A stretch of 64,000 bases of DNA from Penelope pileata. Taxonomy: Eukaryota > Chordata > Aves > Galliformes > Cracidae. The notes under the pieces are model-generated. The model searched no databases, was not told the origin of the DNA, and saw only the letters and a program-made list of their open reading frames with translations. A program made the translations under genes and the position numbers. How positions within the stretch are numbered: position 1 is the first letter of the stretch; every line of letters starts with the position of its first letter. The stretch is from the NCBI GenBank assembly GCA_013396635.1, contig WBMW01005315.1, forward strand, positions 868,001 to 932,000, read 5' to 3'. Below, piece by piece: positions 1-13,560 of the stretch.

Positions 1-3000
1 TGCATATACACAGCAGCCAGCATAAAACTACCGGAGAGCATTAGTAGGAGGATGGCAAGCCTGTCTGCAGGAGGCCACTTCGACCAGGGAGTCCCACTGA
101 GAGCCCATAGCAGCTCAGTTCCGATTTGGCTGGCTGACCTGCAAGGCCTGAATCTACATTCTCATCACTGTACCAATAGAGTCAAAATCTCCATCTGGAG
201 CACCCTGAGACAAGTCCTTGGAAAAAAAGCCAAGGAAAGGAAAAGCAGGAAGGTTGCCCATCCATACTTGCAGCAGATCAGCAGACCGCTGATCCATTTC
301 TTGCACATCCAGCCCTAAAATAAAGGCTCCAGCTTCATCCCATGTGGCCACTGCGCCTCTCTGAAGTTACCTGAAGTGAAGAACTGCAAAATGTGTTAGA
401 GGAGGCTGCTGCTGCATGACACAAAATGGGTGTTTTCCCAAGATAAGTTCAGATCATCAAACAAGAAATTAATCTCCCTTTAGAGAGCATCTAAATAGTG
501 CTCAGACCAATTCTCACGTTGTCACTTTTTTCTTCCTTTTAGTACTTTTCAAGAAAAAGCTGTCTTTCATGAACCAAACAAAACCCCACTGTCCCCCAAA
601 AAGCTAACATGTCAAGTTCCAATCTCAATTCTCATTGAAAATGGCACATGACAGGAAGAATGTACAGCTTTCTCCCCAGCTATGCTGAACCCTAGGGTGT
701 TGCCAATCATTCCTTTTGTCTAGATTTTCTAGAAGACATGAGAAAGAAATTCATGTTACAAGAAGAGAGTAAACATAAAAGCTTGATCCTAAAAAGGTTT
801 CAGAAAACAGAGGATTGCAATGGAAACTGTTGTGCAGCTGCAGTAGCGGAACGAGGAGGTGTATCAGGTTTGCTGCAATGTCCTGTCCTGCAAGGTGGCA
901 CGGGTACAGAGGCCCTGTCTGTCTCACAAGAAGCCCAGTGGCAGGCAGGATTTTTTTTCTGTATGATGAGCAAAAAGATGAGTCTGCTGTATATGTAAAA
1001 CGATGTGACCAAATCATCTGTTTCTACCTCATTATTTACCTCTGGCTTTTTTCTCCTCCAGAGAACGAAAATCCAGCTGATTTCACTAGTGCTGCCACTG
1101 TGAAGCAACTTGAGTTTGCTCAAAGCCAAAAAATTGAGAATGCCAATTTATTCTGTTCATCATGAGCTGTGTAATAGCCTGAAAGCCCATCCAGCAGACC
1201 AAGGACTCTCTTGGGTCTCACAACACTCCAACGTGTTTGAATGTCACAACTACCAAAATATTCCCTTGTTAATTTCAGTTTGGGATTCTACCTCACACTG
1301 AGGACAAGATGAAACTGTGGGGAGACCTGGCACAACAGGCATAGAAAACCCTTCTGATAAACAAAGAAAAGGTGGACTGGAACCTGGTTCCAGTCGTACG
1401 TCCTAGCAGCGTAGCCCTTCCTTCTTCAAAATTTCTCCTATATTGGTAAATACATAGTAACCAAGCTATGCAAATGAAATACATGAAAGAATGATGGAGG
1501 AAGTCAAGAAAGAACAACAACAGTATCAGAAAGGGATGTTCAGAAGAAACAACACAAGGTACGGTTCCCCTGCATCCGCTGAAATTTAACATCCTGAGTC
1601 CCCCTTCTGGCTGCAAAGGGAATTTTAGCAGGAAGCAACCACGCAGAACACCATTGCAGCTAAGGGAAATGGAGAAAATCAAGCCAGAAAAAGGCTCTGT
1701 AGAGGAGAAGCATACTGTTTTCACAGTACTACCTCATTCTTAATCTCTGCCTCTCTACTGAGAGATGTTGCAAAACCTAGCATATATGAAAGAAATAATA
1801 ATAAAAATCCCACTATTAGTACACTAAATGTGTGCTGTATTTTTCTCTTTTAATCATTTTTATTGCATCTGGAAAGAATTTAAGACAGACCTTGGAAGCC
1901 ATTATTTCCAGGTAAGATATTTTTGCAGTGTATTTTATCTCACCAGCTTCATGAATATCCAGTAGCACATGAACACATCAAGGGTTAAGTAAAAACAGTA
2001 TCAAAATAGCTTTTTCCTGAAGCCTCCAGAAGAATCTAGCTATTCATGATGGAGTGAGAAGACGTGAACACACATTGTGTGAGTAGGGATGTGTGGAAGG
2101 GCCAAAAGCCGTTTTCACTAATAGCTCTGAGATGAGTTGGGAGTGTATAGAGGAGGGTTGAAATCCAGCAAAACAACGGCAAAGTGATGATCTCCACTGG
2201 CAGTGCTTGGCACCCTTCACGGACCTTTCCAGGGCTCACTGAGCACACACCAAACACAGCATCTAGCTGTGGAACTCCATCTTTCCATGCCAAGAAAGAC
2301 AAAAAGCTCTAGGGTTAGTTGTTCTCCCTTCCACAGTATCTTCATCACAATCTTTTTGAGGATGAAAAAAAAAAGGGGGGAAGTTTTTCATTTTTTTTTC
2401 AGTGTTCCTCAGTGCTCATGAGGTAGAATTGTTTTGATAGTAGTGAGAGGTTTGACAGATGTTAACCCCCTGGGCTTTCTTCCTCGGTCTTAAACATAAT
2501 TTAAATAATCAGAGGAAGCACTGACCTAAACAACAGGTTTTAATAATCTTTTTCCTTTCTGTACTCCATTCATTTCACAAAAAGAAAAAAGGAGAAAGGG
2601 AATTCTCATTGGCTTCTATTACAAGCCTCTTATTTGCTATTAAGCACAGCCGTTATTCGCAATTTGATAATTCTGTTTTCCAGTCTCTGAGGATATGCTG
2701 TCTCTGCTCTCCATCTATTTAGTCAGTTCTATAACTGAACATACAGATAACCTCACTATAAATTCTTGGGTTTTTTTATGCTGGAAAATATTGTATTACC
2801 TGCTATATTTGCTATCTGACTGATAATCTGCAGAAAGATGGAGATTAAAAGACAAAAAAAAGGATTTTGAGATGACATTAGATGAATCTGCTAGACACTT
2901 GGGAAGGGAAAGAAGTAGAAATTTTGTTAAAACATGTTTTGAATTCAAAATCAACAGACAAATATAGAAGTAATGAAAGTGTTTTTATGAGTCACATTTA

Positions 3001-4798
3001 AGTATGGCCATCATGTCCTTAAAAAAGGAGAGTCATCTCATTTTCAGACATAGATTGAGAGAGAAAAATTCAATTTTTTTGCTGTTTTAACTCTTATCCA
3101 GCAAATTTCCTTTAAATAAATGTTCTCACATTGAAATAGGTGAAAAACATTGAAAAACCTCTCTCAAGCAGCAAAGCAAATGAGTCCAGCATTCCAAAAA
3201 GATCTCCGACAAGTGACTTTTCTGCACTTTGGGCTTCCGTGTGGGCAAGAAAGTTCATGTGATGGGAATTTACAAAGCTTTGGTAATTCTGCACTCAGTC
3301 ACCACTGGCATTGTGTTCATATTAATATTGCCTGTGGAGTGGCATAATGCACTTTAAACTGGAATGAGCAGCAACAAATCCCTCACACACGGTAACAACT
3401 GCAGTCAATGAGGGAGAGGTACAGAGAGCCATCGGCATCACGTGGGCAGTCTGGCAAAGCATTTGTCCCGTATCCCTTTTCATGAGGTGTGATGTGAAAT
3501 ATTGTAAGACTGGATGACTAGGCAGGGAGCTGTCCATCAGGGCTAAAATACAAGAAAATCTCTCTAAGGAAGGCACACTGGGTGTTGGAGGACATTATAA
3601 GCCCAGGGAAAAAAGACATTGCCCATCACAGAAGTCATAGCAGGCTCGTGATGGAAAGGCTGCACAGGGAGTGTTCAAGGCAAGCACAGAGAACAAGGAG
3701 AAAAAACTTGGCAGAAGCTGTCAAAATCAGCACAGTTTGCTCCCCAGCCCCTAAGGTCTCCCTTCTCCTCAGACCCAAAAGCCCCATCAAGAAATGACAA
3801 GAGCTGTGTAATGTGACTGATGGCTCAACTCTCCCACATGCCCCACGGACACTTGTCAAAAAGGTTCTCCACAGAAATAAACCAAACCAGTGCCTCCTGG
3901 TTGGGGCTCCACTGCCAGTCATTCTCCTTGCAGGCTGCCTGGTCTTCAGCAAGGTTTTCCCATAGCCCATCATGAAGCACCTCTCTTCCACCTCCGACAC
4001 AAAGTGCCAGCCCCTCTGCACAACATTGGCAAGTGAAAGCTCCGTTGCCCTGGGCACACACACAGGGTGACATTGGCACACAATGGGTGATGTTGGCACA
4101 GTGCAGCCTGACCTAGGGGGACTGGGACATGTGTGAGAGGTTAATCAGGATTCCCCGGTGGTGCAGATTTCACTTTCGTTAGTTAAATCCAATAAAAAAT
4201 CAAAGCAAACACTTCCATTCAGAGCATGGGTGGCTTTAGCTCGCTTTGGCTTGAGTCGCTCCCAGAGCAGATTCTGCTACAATCTGCTCGCAGCCACACG
4301 GCCCTGAACAGGAATTGTCGGCTCCAGGTTTTCCCACAGATGAACTAATTCACTCTAAATGTGAATGTTCTGAGGCCTTGCCTGCACCAGCTGTAGGGCC
4401 AAGCACCTGGAGGGTTTCTGCACCACAACCACTGGGCCGTAAATTCACAGTTTAGCTAACTAATTTGCTCTCGTAGACAAGCCATTACTTCGACTTAAAA
4501 GCTCAATCAGCTAAATCCCCCTCTTCAATTCTTATTCGAAGTTGCTGTGGCTCTGCCATGGCCCTTGACATACTGTGAGGGTTCTGGCTCTGAGCTCTAA
4601 AACAATTAGTCTGGGGAAATTAAATGGTGCTTTCTGCGCACCTGTGGCTGGCTGCTCTCCCGGGCCTGACAGCAGAGCCTCTCCCACACAAGTGCTCACA
4701 GGAGCAGCGTGCCGTGCCCAGGCTGGGCTCTCCCAAAAAGATGTTGAGGGGTTGGTGATGTTTCTCATGCAGACCACTGGCTTGGAGAGAAAAGGGGG
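1..4798. other. Unique non-coding DNA, no gene recognised
   Basis: I see no recognisable exon, RNA gene or transposon here. Reading frames are short (longest about 154 codons, 3635-4099 on the minus strand) and show no motif I know. The composition is ordinary AT-leaning vertebrate intergenic or intron sequence. A small A/G run lies at about 2367-2381. Confidence 0.6.

Positions 4799-4828
<30 letters not shown>
4799..4828 (+). repeat. Poly(A) tract, 30 bp
   Basis: An uninterrupted run of 30 A residues follows a short G run. It is followed by A/G-rich sequence and a single-base gap at 4851. No retrocopy body with recognisable coding content is visible upstream, so I do not call a processed pseudogene. 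Homopolymers of this length are prone to polymerase slippage and assembly error. Confidence 0.9.
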
Positions 4829-4830
<2 letters not shown>

Positions 4831-4886
4831 AAATCCCGAGGGGCTCTGCTNAAAAAAAAGAGCTATTCCTGAGGGTCTCTGCTTAG
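4829..4886. repeat. Imperfect tandem duplication around a single-N join
   Basis: Two similar units flank the single N at 4851. The left unit (4829-4850) ends in cccgaggggctctgct. The right unit (4852 to about 4885) is A-rich and contains cctgagggtctctgct. The similarity may be a true tandem duplication or two reads of one locus placed end to end across an unresolved join. Confidence 0.6.
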
Positions 4887-7800
4887 AAGACTTATATTTT
4901 AAACAGGCAACAGCTAATATCAAGGGGGAACAGATACATTACCAACAAGTCATTTCCAAGCAGCTAATAATTGTTTCCCTACCCACCAGATCCTAGGATG
5001 CCTTTTCAGGTTTAAACATAACATATACATTGTAAATAGCGGAAACATCTGGGGTTTATTGTAACACCACTTTGCTAGCCTTGGGCATTGTACAACTCCC
5101 GCAGGCCACGGCTCACCCCTGACCTGCCAAACACGATTACTGTACTCAGGCAACTTCCCCTGCTCCACAGCTGCTCTCCCTTCCCTCCCCTCCGTCAATA
5201 CTCATTACCGCTGTCATTACAGCTACCATCCTAGAGCAGCCAGTCAAAAACTTGGGTTACCATGGCCACCGCATGGAAACAGCATGGCTATGCAGGCAGG
5301 GAGAAGATGATGAGGATGACCACTGAAGTCATTTTGTCTGCTGACCCCGGAGGAAGAAGGGCTACCCTCTGTCATCTGCATCAGCAGCCTTTTGCCTCCA
5401 CCTTCCTTCCCTGTCCCACTCATCCCTCCCTCACCCCAGCTTTGGCGTGCCTCAGTTTCCCTTCTTTCCAAATCTCCAGTCTCCCACTGAGTCTAAAGTG
5501 ACCCTGTCCCTCCCCTCACTCTTCCTGCACCCTCATTTCCCAGCTGTGTCCTGCTGTCCAAGCCTTTTCCTCCTTCCCTCCCTCCTTTCCCTGCTCTTCA
5601 CTTGCTCTTTCCCTGCTGCTTGACATCCAGCCCCATAAATCCTCAATTGCCAGTTTCCCACACATACTTCTCCACCACTTCTCTCCTCTTGAATGTGTTC
5701 TCAAGCTGACTGCAACACCTCAGGACAATGCCACGGAGGAGCTATGGCATGGGCTCTCTTTTCTCATGAGGACTCATCTGGGGCTGTAGACTCATCTCAG
5801 GCTAAGCACCAAGGGGAGGCATTTTAGTGCTGTTGGCACAATGTTGGACTGCAAAATTTTATTTGAACTAACTTTAAGTGTGAATACGTGATCTTCAGGT
5901 AAACTATGGCGTGGACATTCACTTGCTGAAACGAAGTCATGTTCGTTCTAGTTGGTTAAGAGCTAGATAAATTGAACACAGCTTAGTGAATGAATACAAC
6001 AACTTAGTGAATGCACTTTAAAAGCTCATTTGGATGAGCTTTCCAGGTGCCCCTGCATAATCAGGCCACTCACTGTGGGCGCTCACCTTCCAAGAGTGCA
6101 TGAGCAGTGCCCTTGCTGCCTCCAGCTGGTCCTCCCTCCTGGATGCCCCAACAAGAGGGCAAGCGAGCAGCACTCAGTGCAGCTGTTCAGAAACACAGCA
6201 CAAAGAAAATACAACCTGTGCTCTCCGCAGCTCCATCCAGCTGAGAACCAGGAAGAAACCCAGACACCTCACAGCCAAGTCACAACCAGCCACACCCCAG
6301 CTCACAAGGCACAGAAGTGGGACATCTTTCCTATAAACCCACCGTTACAAGAAGCCTCCCCAAGAGGTAACATTCGTTCCAGCAGCAGTATGTCTGCTTG
6401 CAGAGTGCTATCTATTAAAGCTCCACAACCACCCTTCCCTGATTAGATCTCAACTCCCTTTCTGTCCTGCAACGTAAAGGAGAGGAGCAAATTTCTGAAA
6501 AAAGGCATCTGAAATGTATTGCCTTTTTAAAGTTTTATTGCTCAGTAGGCTGGTAAAACCCTCTGCATTAGGAATAATGATACACAGCTTTGTCCTTTTT
6601 TTCCTTTAAATTTGTTAAGTTCAACCTACCGATCAATTTAAACATCATCCTGAAATTGTGCTATGGTAAAACAAATCTGCATTTAGAGAATAAATGAAAT
6701 TGATTCTTTTCTGGAGCGCAAGGTCTTCCTAAATGGGGTATTTAAATATAAACCCCAATCCCTCTCTGGAGAAGCACCTGGTAATTCACTTTTTGGATCA
6801 AATTGCAACTCCACAAAAACTTTATGACCTCATATGGTCTTTCCACCCCCACATTCCTCCCTAGAAACATTATGTACAGCATGCTCCAGGCAAAGGGGTT
6901 GTTAGAAATGTAGATGGTGGCACTGGGGAAAGAGATGCCACAAGACCAGAGCACTGAGAACATGAGAAATGGGCAGCTGCTTAAAGAAGGACTCTGTGAG
7001 CTGCTGATGTATTCATTCCTGGTCAAGAGCATATCCTACACTCCTGCTTCAAAAATCTTCCACGCCCAATTTTTTCCCTTGTCAAGCAGTCCTACATACT
7101 CATCCCTCACTCCAGCCTCAAGCATGTTCCAGCACTCATAAAAATAACTATCCTGACTGAATACTGGGCTAGCCTAGCATTCCATCTGCAGCAGTGGCTG
7201 AAAGTGGGTGACAGGGAAATGAGACAAGAAGAAAATCTATGAACAAATCATTGGTTGTGACACACTTGGCCACGGCAAGGACCTCTGGGTCAAAGAGCTA
7301 CAGAGAGGAGGCACTGCTGGCTGAGATGCTCAGGAGCCTTCGTGGTGAGAGGCAGATGGGCAAGCCACCTCTCATCCCTCCTGGCTGGCTCCAGGGGTAC
7401 CTGACCCAGGTAAGTGGGTGCTTCATCCGAGCAGAGTGTTGCTGCAGCCAGGACTGCCCCGCTGACGGCAGGGAGAAAGGTGAGCAAACATGGCCAGGGT
7501 AATCCTGCCGTATGCTTTTTATCTTATCTGCTCCCTGGTTACAGAGCCAGCAGTCACCATAGTGTTATGAATGGAAACAGCCTCGCAAACAAACTATACT
7601 TAATACCCCAAGTGGTTGCTTATCCCTAAGCTTCAAAGCCATTTATAGCTCTTATTTATGCTTGGGTTCTTCAGGATTGATCAGAAATGGAGTGGCTTTC
7701 TCCATGAAACTTATAGCAAGAAACACTATGGAATGTGCCATGACGTGAGATGATCCTGTGTCCACCTGGTATTTCTTTACTTCGTAAAAGGAGTTGTTAA

Positions 7801-10800
7801 CCAACTGCAGCTTTAAAAAAAATCAAAGGGAACTCACTGTTCTTGCCATTTCAACACGTCCCTGCCATAAGCCACAGTGGGAGGATTTCTGCTTTTCCAT
7901 GAAGAGCTTGTTTCCCAGCACTATCAAAAGAACATGCATTTGTTCCTCTCAAAAACACTAACACAGAAGTAAAAAAATTATTTGGGAAAATGCACTGCTT
8001 ACTCACAGCAGCTATCAGCTCCGTTCTTTAAGGGCAGCAGTGTTTTCCAACCCTGTGCCATCCAGCTGTTGACACATTTCACAGGACCACTCCCTGAGGG
8101 GGTCTGGTCCAGGAGCTCCAGTGTTTTAATGGAATGAGTTAAAAATGGCTTAGAAAAGAAGACTTTTCTTTCCTTGACACTTCCCCGCTGGAGGAATTCT
8201 CTGATGTAATATAACTCTAGAAGGTCTCAAACACTTAAAAATGAACTCCTCTTGCTGCAGTTATGAAGGGCTAGTGCATATGTGTGTGTGTTTGCACAAA
8301 TCTGCATATATGTTTGCACTAATTTTGCTCTGGAGTGACTCTAAACAGAAAAAAATGTTTTTACCTTCTGTTTGCCAAAGCTAAGTCGATGAGAGTAGAA
8401 TGGCTAACAGCTAGCACTTTCCTGAGGTAAAGAGGATAAGCTGAAAAAGATGCAGAAACACCTGGAAATGTACAAGCACCTGACTTCACATGTTGGCTGT
8501 GTCAAACATTAACCCTAGAAGAAAACATTCAATAGTGGATTCAGTTATCTTTTCCCCTCCATCATCTCTAGGCCAGCAGACATGACACAGTGCACCATTT
8601 CACTTTCTGCCAAACAGTGTTTCTGCAGGACAGAAGTCCATCTGTTATTCTCAGTTTAAATAATTTGCAGTGTAATTAATGGCATTTCCACTGGGCTCTT
8701 TGGGGACTTGCCAAAGGACACCCAAGGTTTAAAATCCATAGGACCTCAGGTAGCCTGAGAGAGGCAGAAATCTAACTGTAATCATGATGTCTTAGCTCAC
8801 ACACAGCCCCAGCTAGCTCCACTTATCCAAGTGCTTAGGCAAGTCCTTAAGCTGAAGTCTGCAAATAGTCCCACTGGTTTTCAAGGAGTTTAATGCATTC
8901 CTGACAGGTCAGCTTGTTTGCAAGTAAGCTGGACAGTCAGATTCCTTGCAGGAACGAACTGTGTACATGACAGGCAGACGTGTGGACACAGTCACCCACA
9001 ACTGCCTACAGTAGGCAGCAGGGTCTGCAACCACTGTGCTGTCTATGAGCTCTGTTCCCATTTCACCAGCACAGCTTGCTACAGCTGGCATCTGGTCTTT
9101 GTCCTGCCTGTGGCTTTTCTCCTCTGGATTTTGGAAGCTCCTTTTCCTCTTGGGGTCTGTCTCAAAATCACCAGCAGCAAGGTTTATTCTTACCTGTCTC
9201 ACGCATGCAGGTTCCTGAGATGCATATAAGGAGAGCTGCCTGCACTGAAGCAAGCTGGCATCACAGTCCATTCTTTGCCACTTATGGACACGTTAAAAGG
9301 GCCCTCCAAAGCAGGCATGTTTTTTATACCTCAGAAATAAATGGACACACTGACAATGGGCTGCCTTGTGATCCTTCTTCTGATGCCCTTGGACAGCACA
9401 AAGTGACTGTATGTCCTGGCATCATGGGAAAGGAAGCTGCACTTCAACTAAAACGATGCCATAAATGAGAGCAGCCTCTGGGATACTTCATCTCTTGGTG
9501 GAGATGGCAGAGCAAGAGCAGCCACCCTGCCAAAGCACTGAGCAGCCTTCAGCACTGAAGAGTTTAGCAAAAGTTTACGGCTTGACAGCCCCAGGTCTGA
9601 GAAACACCTCACATAGGAACACAGAGGCCAAATGCTCTGTGACAGAAGACGACAAAGGTTCCAAACACTTTTTGTTTATGCAAGCATCTGAAGAATGTGC
9701 AAAAAGAAGTCTTTTCACATACCTTCCTGCCATTCCAACTAACGGATATGCTGTTGCTCTTTTACCAGTGCTATGGAACTACCTTCAGGCAAGCTCACTG
9801 TGGCAGTCAGTATCCAGCACAACTCATTACAGGAGCACCAACAAACTTTTTGGGAAATGAAGGGGAAACAGACACTAAAGAATCAACCTGCAGACAGTGA
9901 GGAGTTAACCAGACACGGTAGATTACTTCAGCTTTGAAGACACTTGCATGAAAAGTTGACTTGAAGGAAGGCCACCGAAGTCCAGATGGAACGGTGAGAA
10001 GCATTTATAAACTACCCTGAGACTCGGCCATCCTCAGCTGTTTTCAGTGCCCTGGGAATCTCTCTTGAGCACCTTGCCTCAAGAGGGAACCAATGTCACT
10101 GGCAGCAGCTGCACACCTATTTCTGTGTCATTACAATAAGATACTCAGACTAAGCTCCTACCCTCCCAAAATCTTTTAGAAATGATATTCTTTCCCCTGA
10201 TCTTTCTTGTGGCCATCAGCGAAGATGACATCCCCTTAACAACCAGCTCTGCTTTCATCCTGCTGTTAGGCACAGCTTAAACCACAGCCACGTGGTGCCT
10301 GGGGACAGGGGTTAATCTGGTTATCATCAGCGGCTTCTGCCAGTCAGGTGTGATCTGGAGAAGGAATGGGGCAGAGAGCAAGCAGAGGACAGGAGCAAGA
10401 ACAGCAGTAGCTGAGAACACCAGGCTCCAGCTCTGTGGAACCAACATAAGCCTCAGAGAGACCATGCTGAATAAGTGCTGATCATTTTGCGATAGGATGG
10501 GCCCTGACTCTGCCCAAGCTCCTCACCCAAATGGTCTTCACAATAAGAGTGAGGATAGAGTGTCATGATAGGCACTCTCACCTACAGACGGGAGAAATAA
10601 TGAAGGAATAGAAAGGAGGAGTGGGCCAGAGCTAAAAAGGATATTTATCTGTCTTAAGTACCCCCATATGAACTTATTTTAAAAACCCATTTTTCAGCTA
10701 CTTCGTTGAAATAGTTTTCCAATTTCTAACCTTTATGACAATTCATACAGCCAAGAAAAGTTGTGCTTAGCATCAATTTCACTTCTGCTGACAAACAGTT

Positions 10801-11177
10801 TCTTTTCTCCACAGTTTGTGTTGCCATCCAGCATTTGAACTTAGTTTTTCACACATTTACAACACCTTCTCATGTGCCATTCACAATGCTGAAGAGAAAA
10901 AACATTCTTCAAACAAAATGTATCAACAGAAAAAACAACATCAGGCCAGGATTGCTGGAATCCACAAAGTTAAGCCTGCCAGTAACTTGCGCAGAAGGTC
11001 AGACAAGAAACCTATCAAACACAGAAAACCTCACCCATTCATTCAGCGTTCATCCCACAGCTTCTGGTTGAGCTATAGCGTATAAAAGATATCAATCCTC
11101 AGATTCTGTGCATGACAGAAAATCTTCCACATGCCCAGGCAAGTACTTCCAATGCTGAATTATTTTCTTTTCTTCCC
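4887..11177. other. Unique non-coding DNA, no gene recognised
   Basis: I find no supported gene. Reading frames here are at most about 140 codons and look random. A C/T-rich stretch lies at about 5395-5600. A short TG run occurs at about 8280-8292. I recognise no transposon. Confidence 0.55.
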
Positions 11178-11196
11178 TTTTTTTTTTTTTTTTTTT
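11178..11196 (+). repeat. Poly(T) tract, 19 bp
   Basis: A run of 19 T follows a pyrimidine-rich lead-in (ttttcttttcttccc). It could be the poly(A) tail of a minus-strand retrocopy, but no recognisable body lies beside it. Confidence 0.85.
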
Positions 11197-12830
11197 AAGT
11201 GCCTTTCACCTGGCCTCATTGGTGTGCTGGCAGCTTCATTGCTTCTCTAGAGCTCCCACAGTTTTTATAGTGTGCTTTACACCTCTGCATTTCCAGTACA
11301 CTCTTTCCAAGAAGAGGTCTAACCAGAAATCTATGTGTTTTCATGTCAAGTACCTTCTCCAAAACTAACTTCTCTTGAGATAAAAAGGACACTGCTGTAC
11401 AGCTGGTATGGTTCACTGCAGAAGTGCAGCAAAGGGCAGAAACAAGAAGGGGCCACTGGCAGCCCTATGACACCAGTTTTTACAGGACATATTTCTCCCA
11501 CTGAAATATGGTTCCACATGACCAGTGGGAGAACAATATACATGCTGTCTAAAAAGATCACCCATATTTTTGTCCTCACTGCAATAACAGTGCCCTCCAG
11601 AAACAGGGAAAGGAATCTTTCCATATGCCAAAAAACAGGACATGAGATGGGCTCGTGTTACTTTCTAATCTGTAGAACGGCCATATGTCAGGAAACCAGG
11701 GTGGTTTGTAGGAAGAGGTTAGAGTCAGAATTGGGAGACTTGGTTTCTGGGACCAGACTGGGATGTGGCATGGCCTTGGACATGCAGACTGTAGCTTCCT
11801 GGGCACGGGGAGCTTGCTCTCAGGCTGAGCTGGTTTCACTGAGGGGAGTTTGAAGGATGCAGACTCAGTTAAGCCTCAAAGCACTGTGATGACACAAACA
11901 ATATCAGTTTTATTTGGCACAGTTCAAGGCTACATGCAAAGAAGTATTTACAGAACAACTGGCTGTGTTTCATTTACTGGTGTCCATTCCAATTATAATG
12001 CGATAACTCAGAGTAGTTTTCAGTGCTGTTTCACATCCAGGTGCAATATATTGACAGTATAATCTCTTTTTTCTCCTTTCAGAGTCCAGTAGACTTCTCC
12101 AAATGAAAACTAAAGACTCTGACGCTGTAGAAGCCAACAATCCTGATAAAACTCACACACGCACACACATGCACAAACACACAAAATCTCCCAACACCGG
12201 ATTTAAAACCTAACTCTTCTGGCAGTAGCTGCAGTGGGAACAACCTCTATCAATCACCTCTGCAAGTGGATGTTACCAGGACTCTGTTTAGTCATCTCAA
12301 ATATGCATTCATGCTTCTGTAACTGTCTTCAAAGGGATTAACCATTAGCCATAAGACATGGCATGTGGTTGACTCAGGGGTGAAATGAAAGCTGTTAATG
12401 CAGGAGAAAGCCATTGAGCAAGGCTCAGCCTGAGTCCAAGTGCTGAATGCCAAGCCCAAACTGTTTGACCTGGATTCCCTCTGCTTACAGAGGTGGAAGG
12501 ACCGTCAGCTCATAAACCTGAGAAACAGATGCACAGAGAAAATGAGGAAAGATTCCCAAATGAACTGTCAGAACTACAACAACATTTATCTCTTCGTCCC
12601 TGACCTGTGAAGGCCGTGGACTCCTTAGTAGGAGTTGAATGGTCCACAATGATCAAACTTGGCCAATTTTTCCCCAAATCTAATGCTCCCAAAGAAATTA
12701 CACAAATACAGACACAAGCAGTATTCTGTATACAATTAAAATACTGGCAGCTACTCCAGCAGATCCCTATCTGTCTGTTATTGCTTTACTTTCCTTTTAT
12801 GTTTTCTTCACCATTAACAGAAACTGAGCA
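11197..12830. other. Unique non-coding DNA with a short CA-rich microsatellite
   Basis: No gene is recognised. The 172-codon frame at 11335-11853 (+) has no recognisable domain. Positions 12153-12184 hold an impure CA microsatellite, with interruptions such as cgc and atg. Confidence 0.5.
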
Positions 12831-13088
12831 GATAGGAAGGACAGGAAGAAGGAGGGGTGGAAGGATGGATGGATGGAAAGGAGGAAGAGACAGAAGGAAA
12901 AGGAGGGACAGAGAAAGGGAAAGAAAGAAGCAGGGATGGAGAAAAGAAGGAAGAAAGGAAGTAAATGGCATGCAGAAGGAGAACTAAAAGAGTTGGAGGG
13001 ACAGATGGATGGGAATGAGGAAGGGAGTAAAGAAAAGGAGGGAGACAAAGAGGAAAAGAGGAATGAATGGAAGGACACACACACAGAC
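12831..13088 (+). repeat. Purine-rich (GGAA/GGGA)-type tract ending in a short CA run
   Basis: About 245 bases of the + strand are overwhelmingly A and G, in irregular GGAA, GGGA and GAAA units. A few ATGG units occur at about 12863-12876 and a short (CA) run at about 13076-13086. The tract ends about 50 bp before the CpG island. Long homopurine-homopyrimidine tracts can adopt triplex (H-DNA) structure and are often found near vertebrate promoters. Reading frames of 88-164 codons crossing it (K/R/E-rich on +, S/F/P-rich on -) reflect composition, not coding. Confidence 0.85.
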
Positions 13089-13136
13089 TTGCTCTTCAAG
13101 TTGTCAATCTCACATCACCCTCCGTTACTATTAAAC

Positions 13137-13560
13137 GGAGCCAAAGGACCGGAGCCCGCCGCGCGCGGCTCCCGCACGGCGCGGCCCGGCATCCTCTGCC
13201 CGCTCCCCGCTCCGCGCCGCGGGCGGCACCGCGCTCCCGCCGCACCCTCTCGCGGCCGCCGCCGGCAGCGGCACCTCCGGCCCGCGCCCCGCCGCAGCCC
13301 CTCGTCCTTTCCGCTCCCTTTTCCCCCCTTCGCTGTGATTTTGATTATCATCATCATTTTTTTTTAACCGGTTTTTACAGACGAGCATCACGCAAAGGCA
13401 CCCTGCGAAAGCTACGAGGCAGGTTTCCTCTCTCAGCTGTGCTCTGCTTCTTGCTGCCTGTAGCCTCGCCAGGGGCACCCTAACTCTTCCAATACAGGTC
13501 TTTCACCAAAAACTTTCTCGGGCTGGAACAAGATCTCCACCCCCGCCGCCCCCCCGGGAC
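13137..13560. promoter_or_regulatory. CpG island, candidate promoter or first-exon region
   Basis: The sequence switches abruptly from purine-rich DNA to very GC-rich DNA. By hand count there are about 34 CpG dinucleotides in the 180 bases 13141-13320, far above the depleted background of this window. GC-box-like C-rich runs occur at 13541-13558. In vertebrates such islands usually mark promoters. A polypyrimidine stretch followed by CAG lies at about 13357-13380, but neither transcription direction nor an exon can be fixed. The frames across it (for example 80 codons on the minus strand, 13115-13357) are rich in R, G and A from base composition alone and are not called as genes. Confidence 0.65.

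Noticed and set aside
4799..4828. Poly(A) run as the tail of a processed pseudogene
   Set aside because: No coding-like body or target duplication is visible upstream.
11335..11853. 172-codon plus-strand frame
   Set aside because: No recognisable domain, no start or splice support, and antisense frames of similar quality overlap it.
12873..13367. 164-codon frame across the purine tract and CpG island
   Set aside because: The product is low-complexity K/R/E followed by R/P/A, dictated by base composition.
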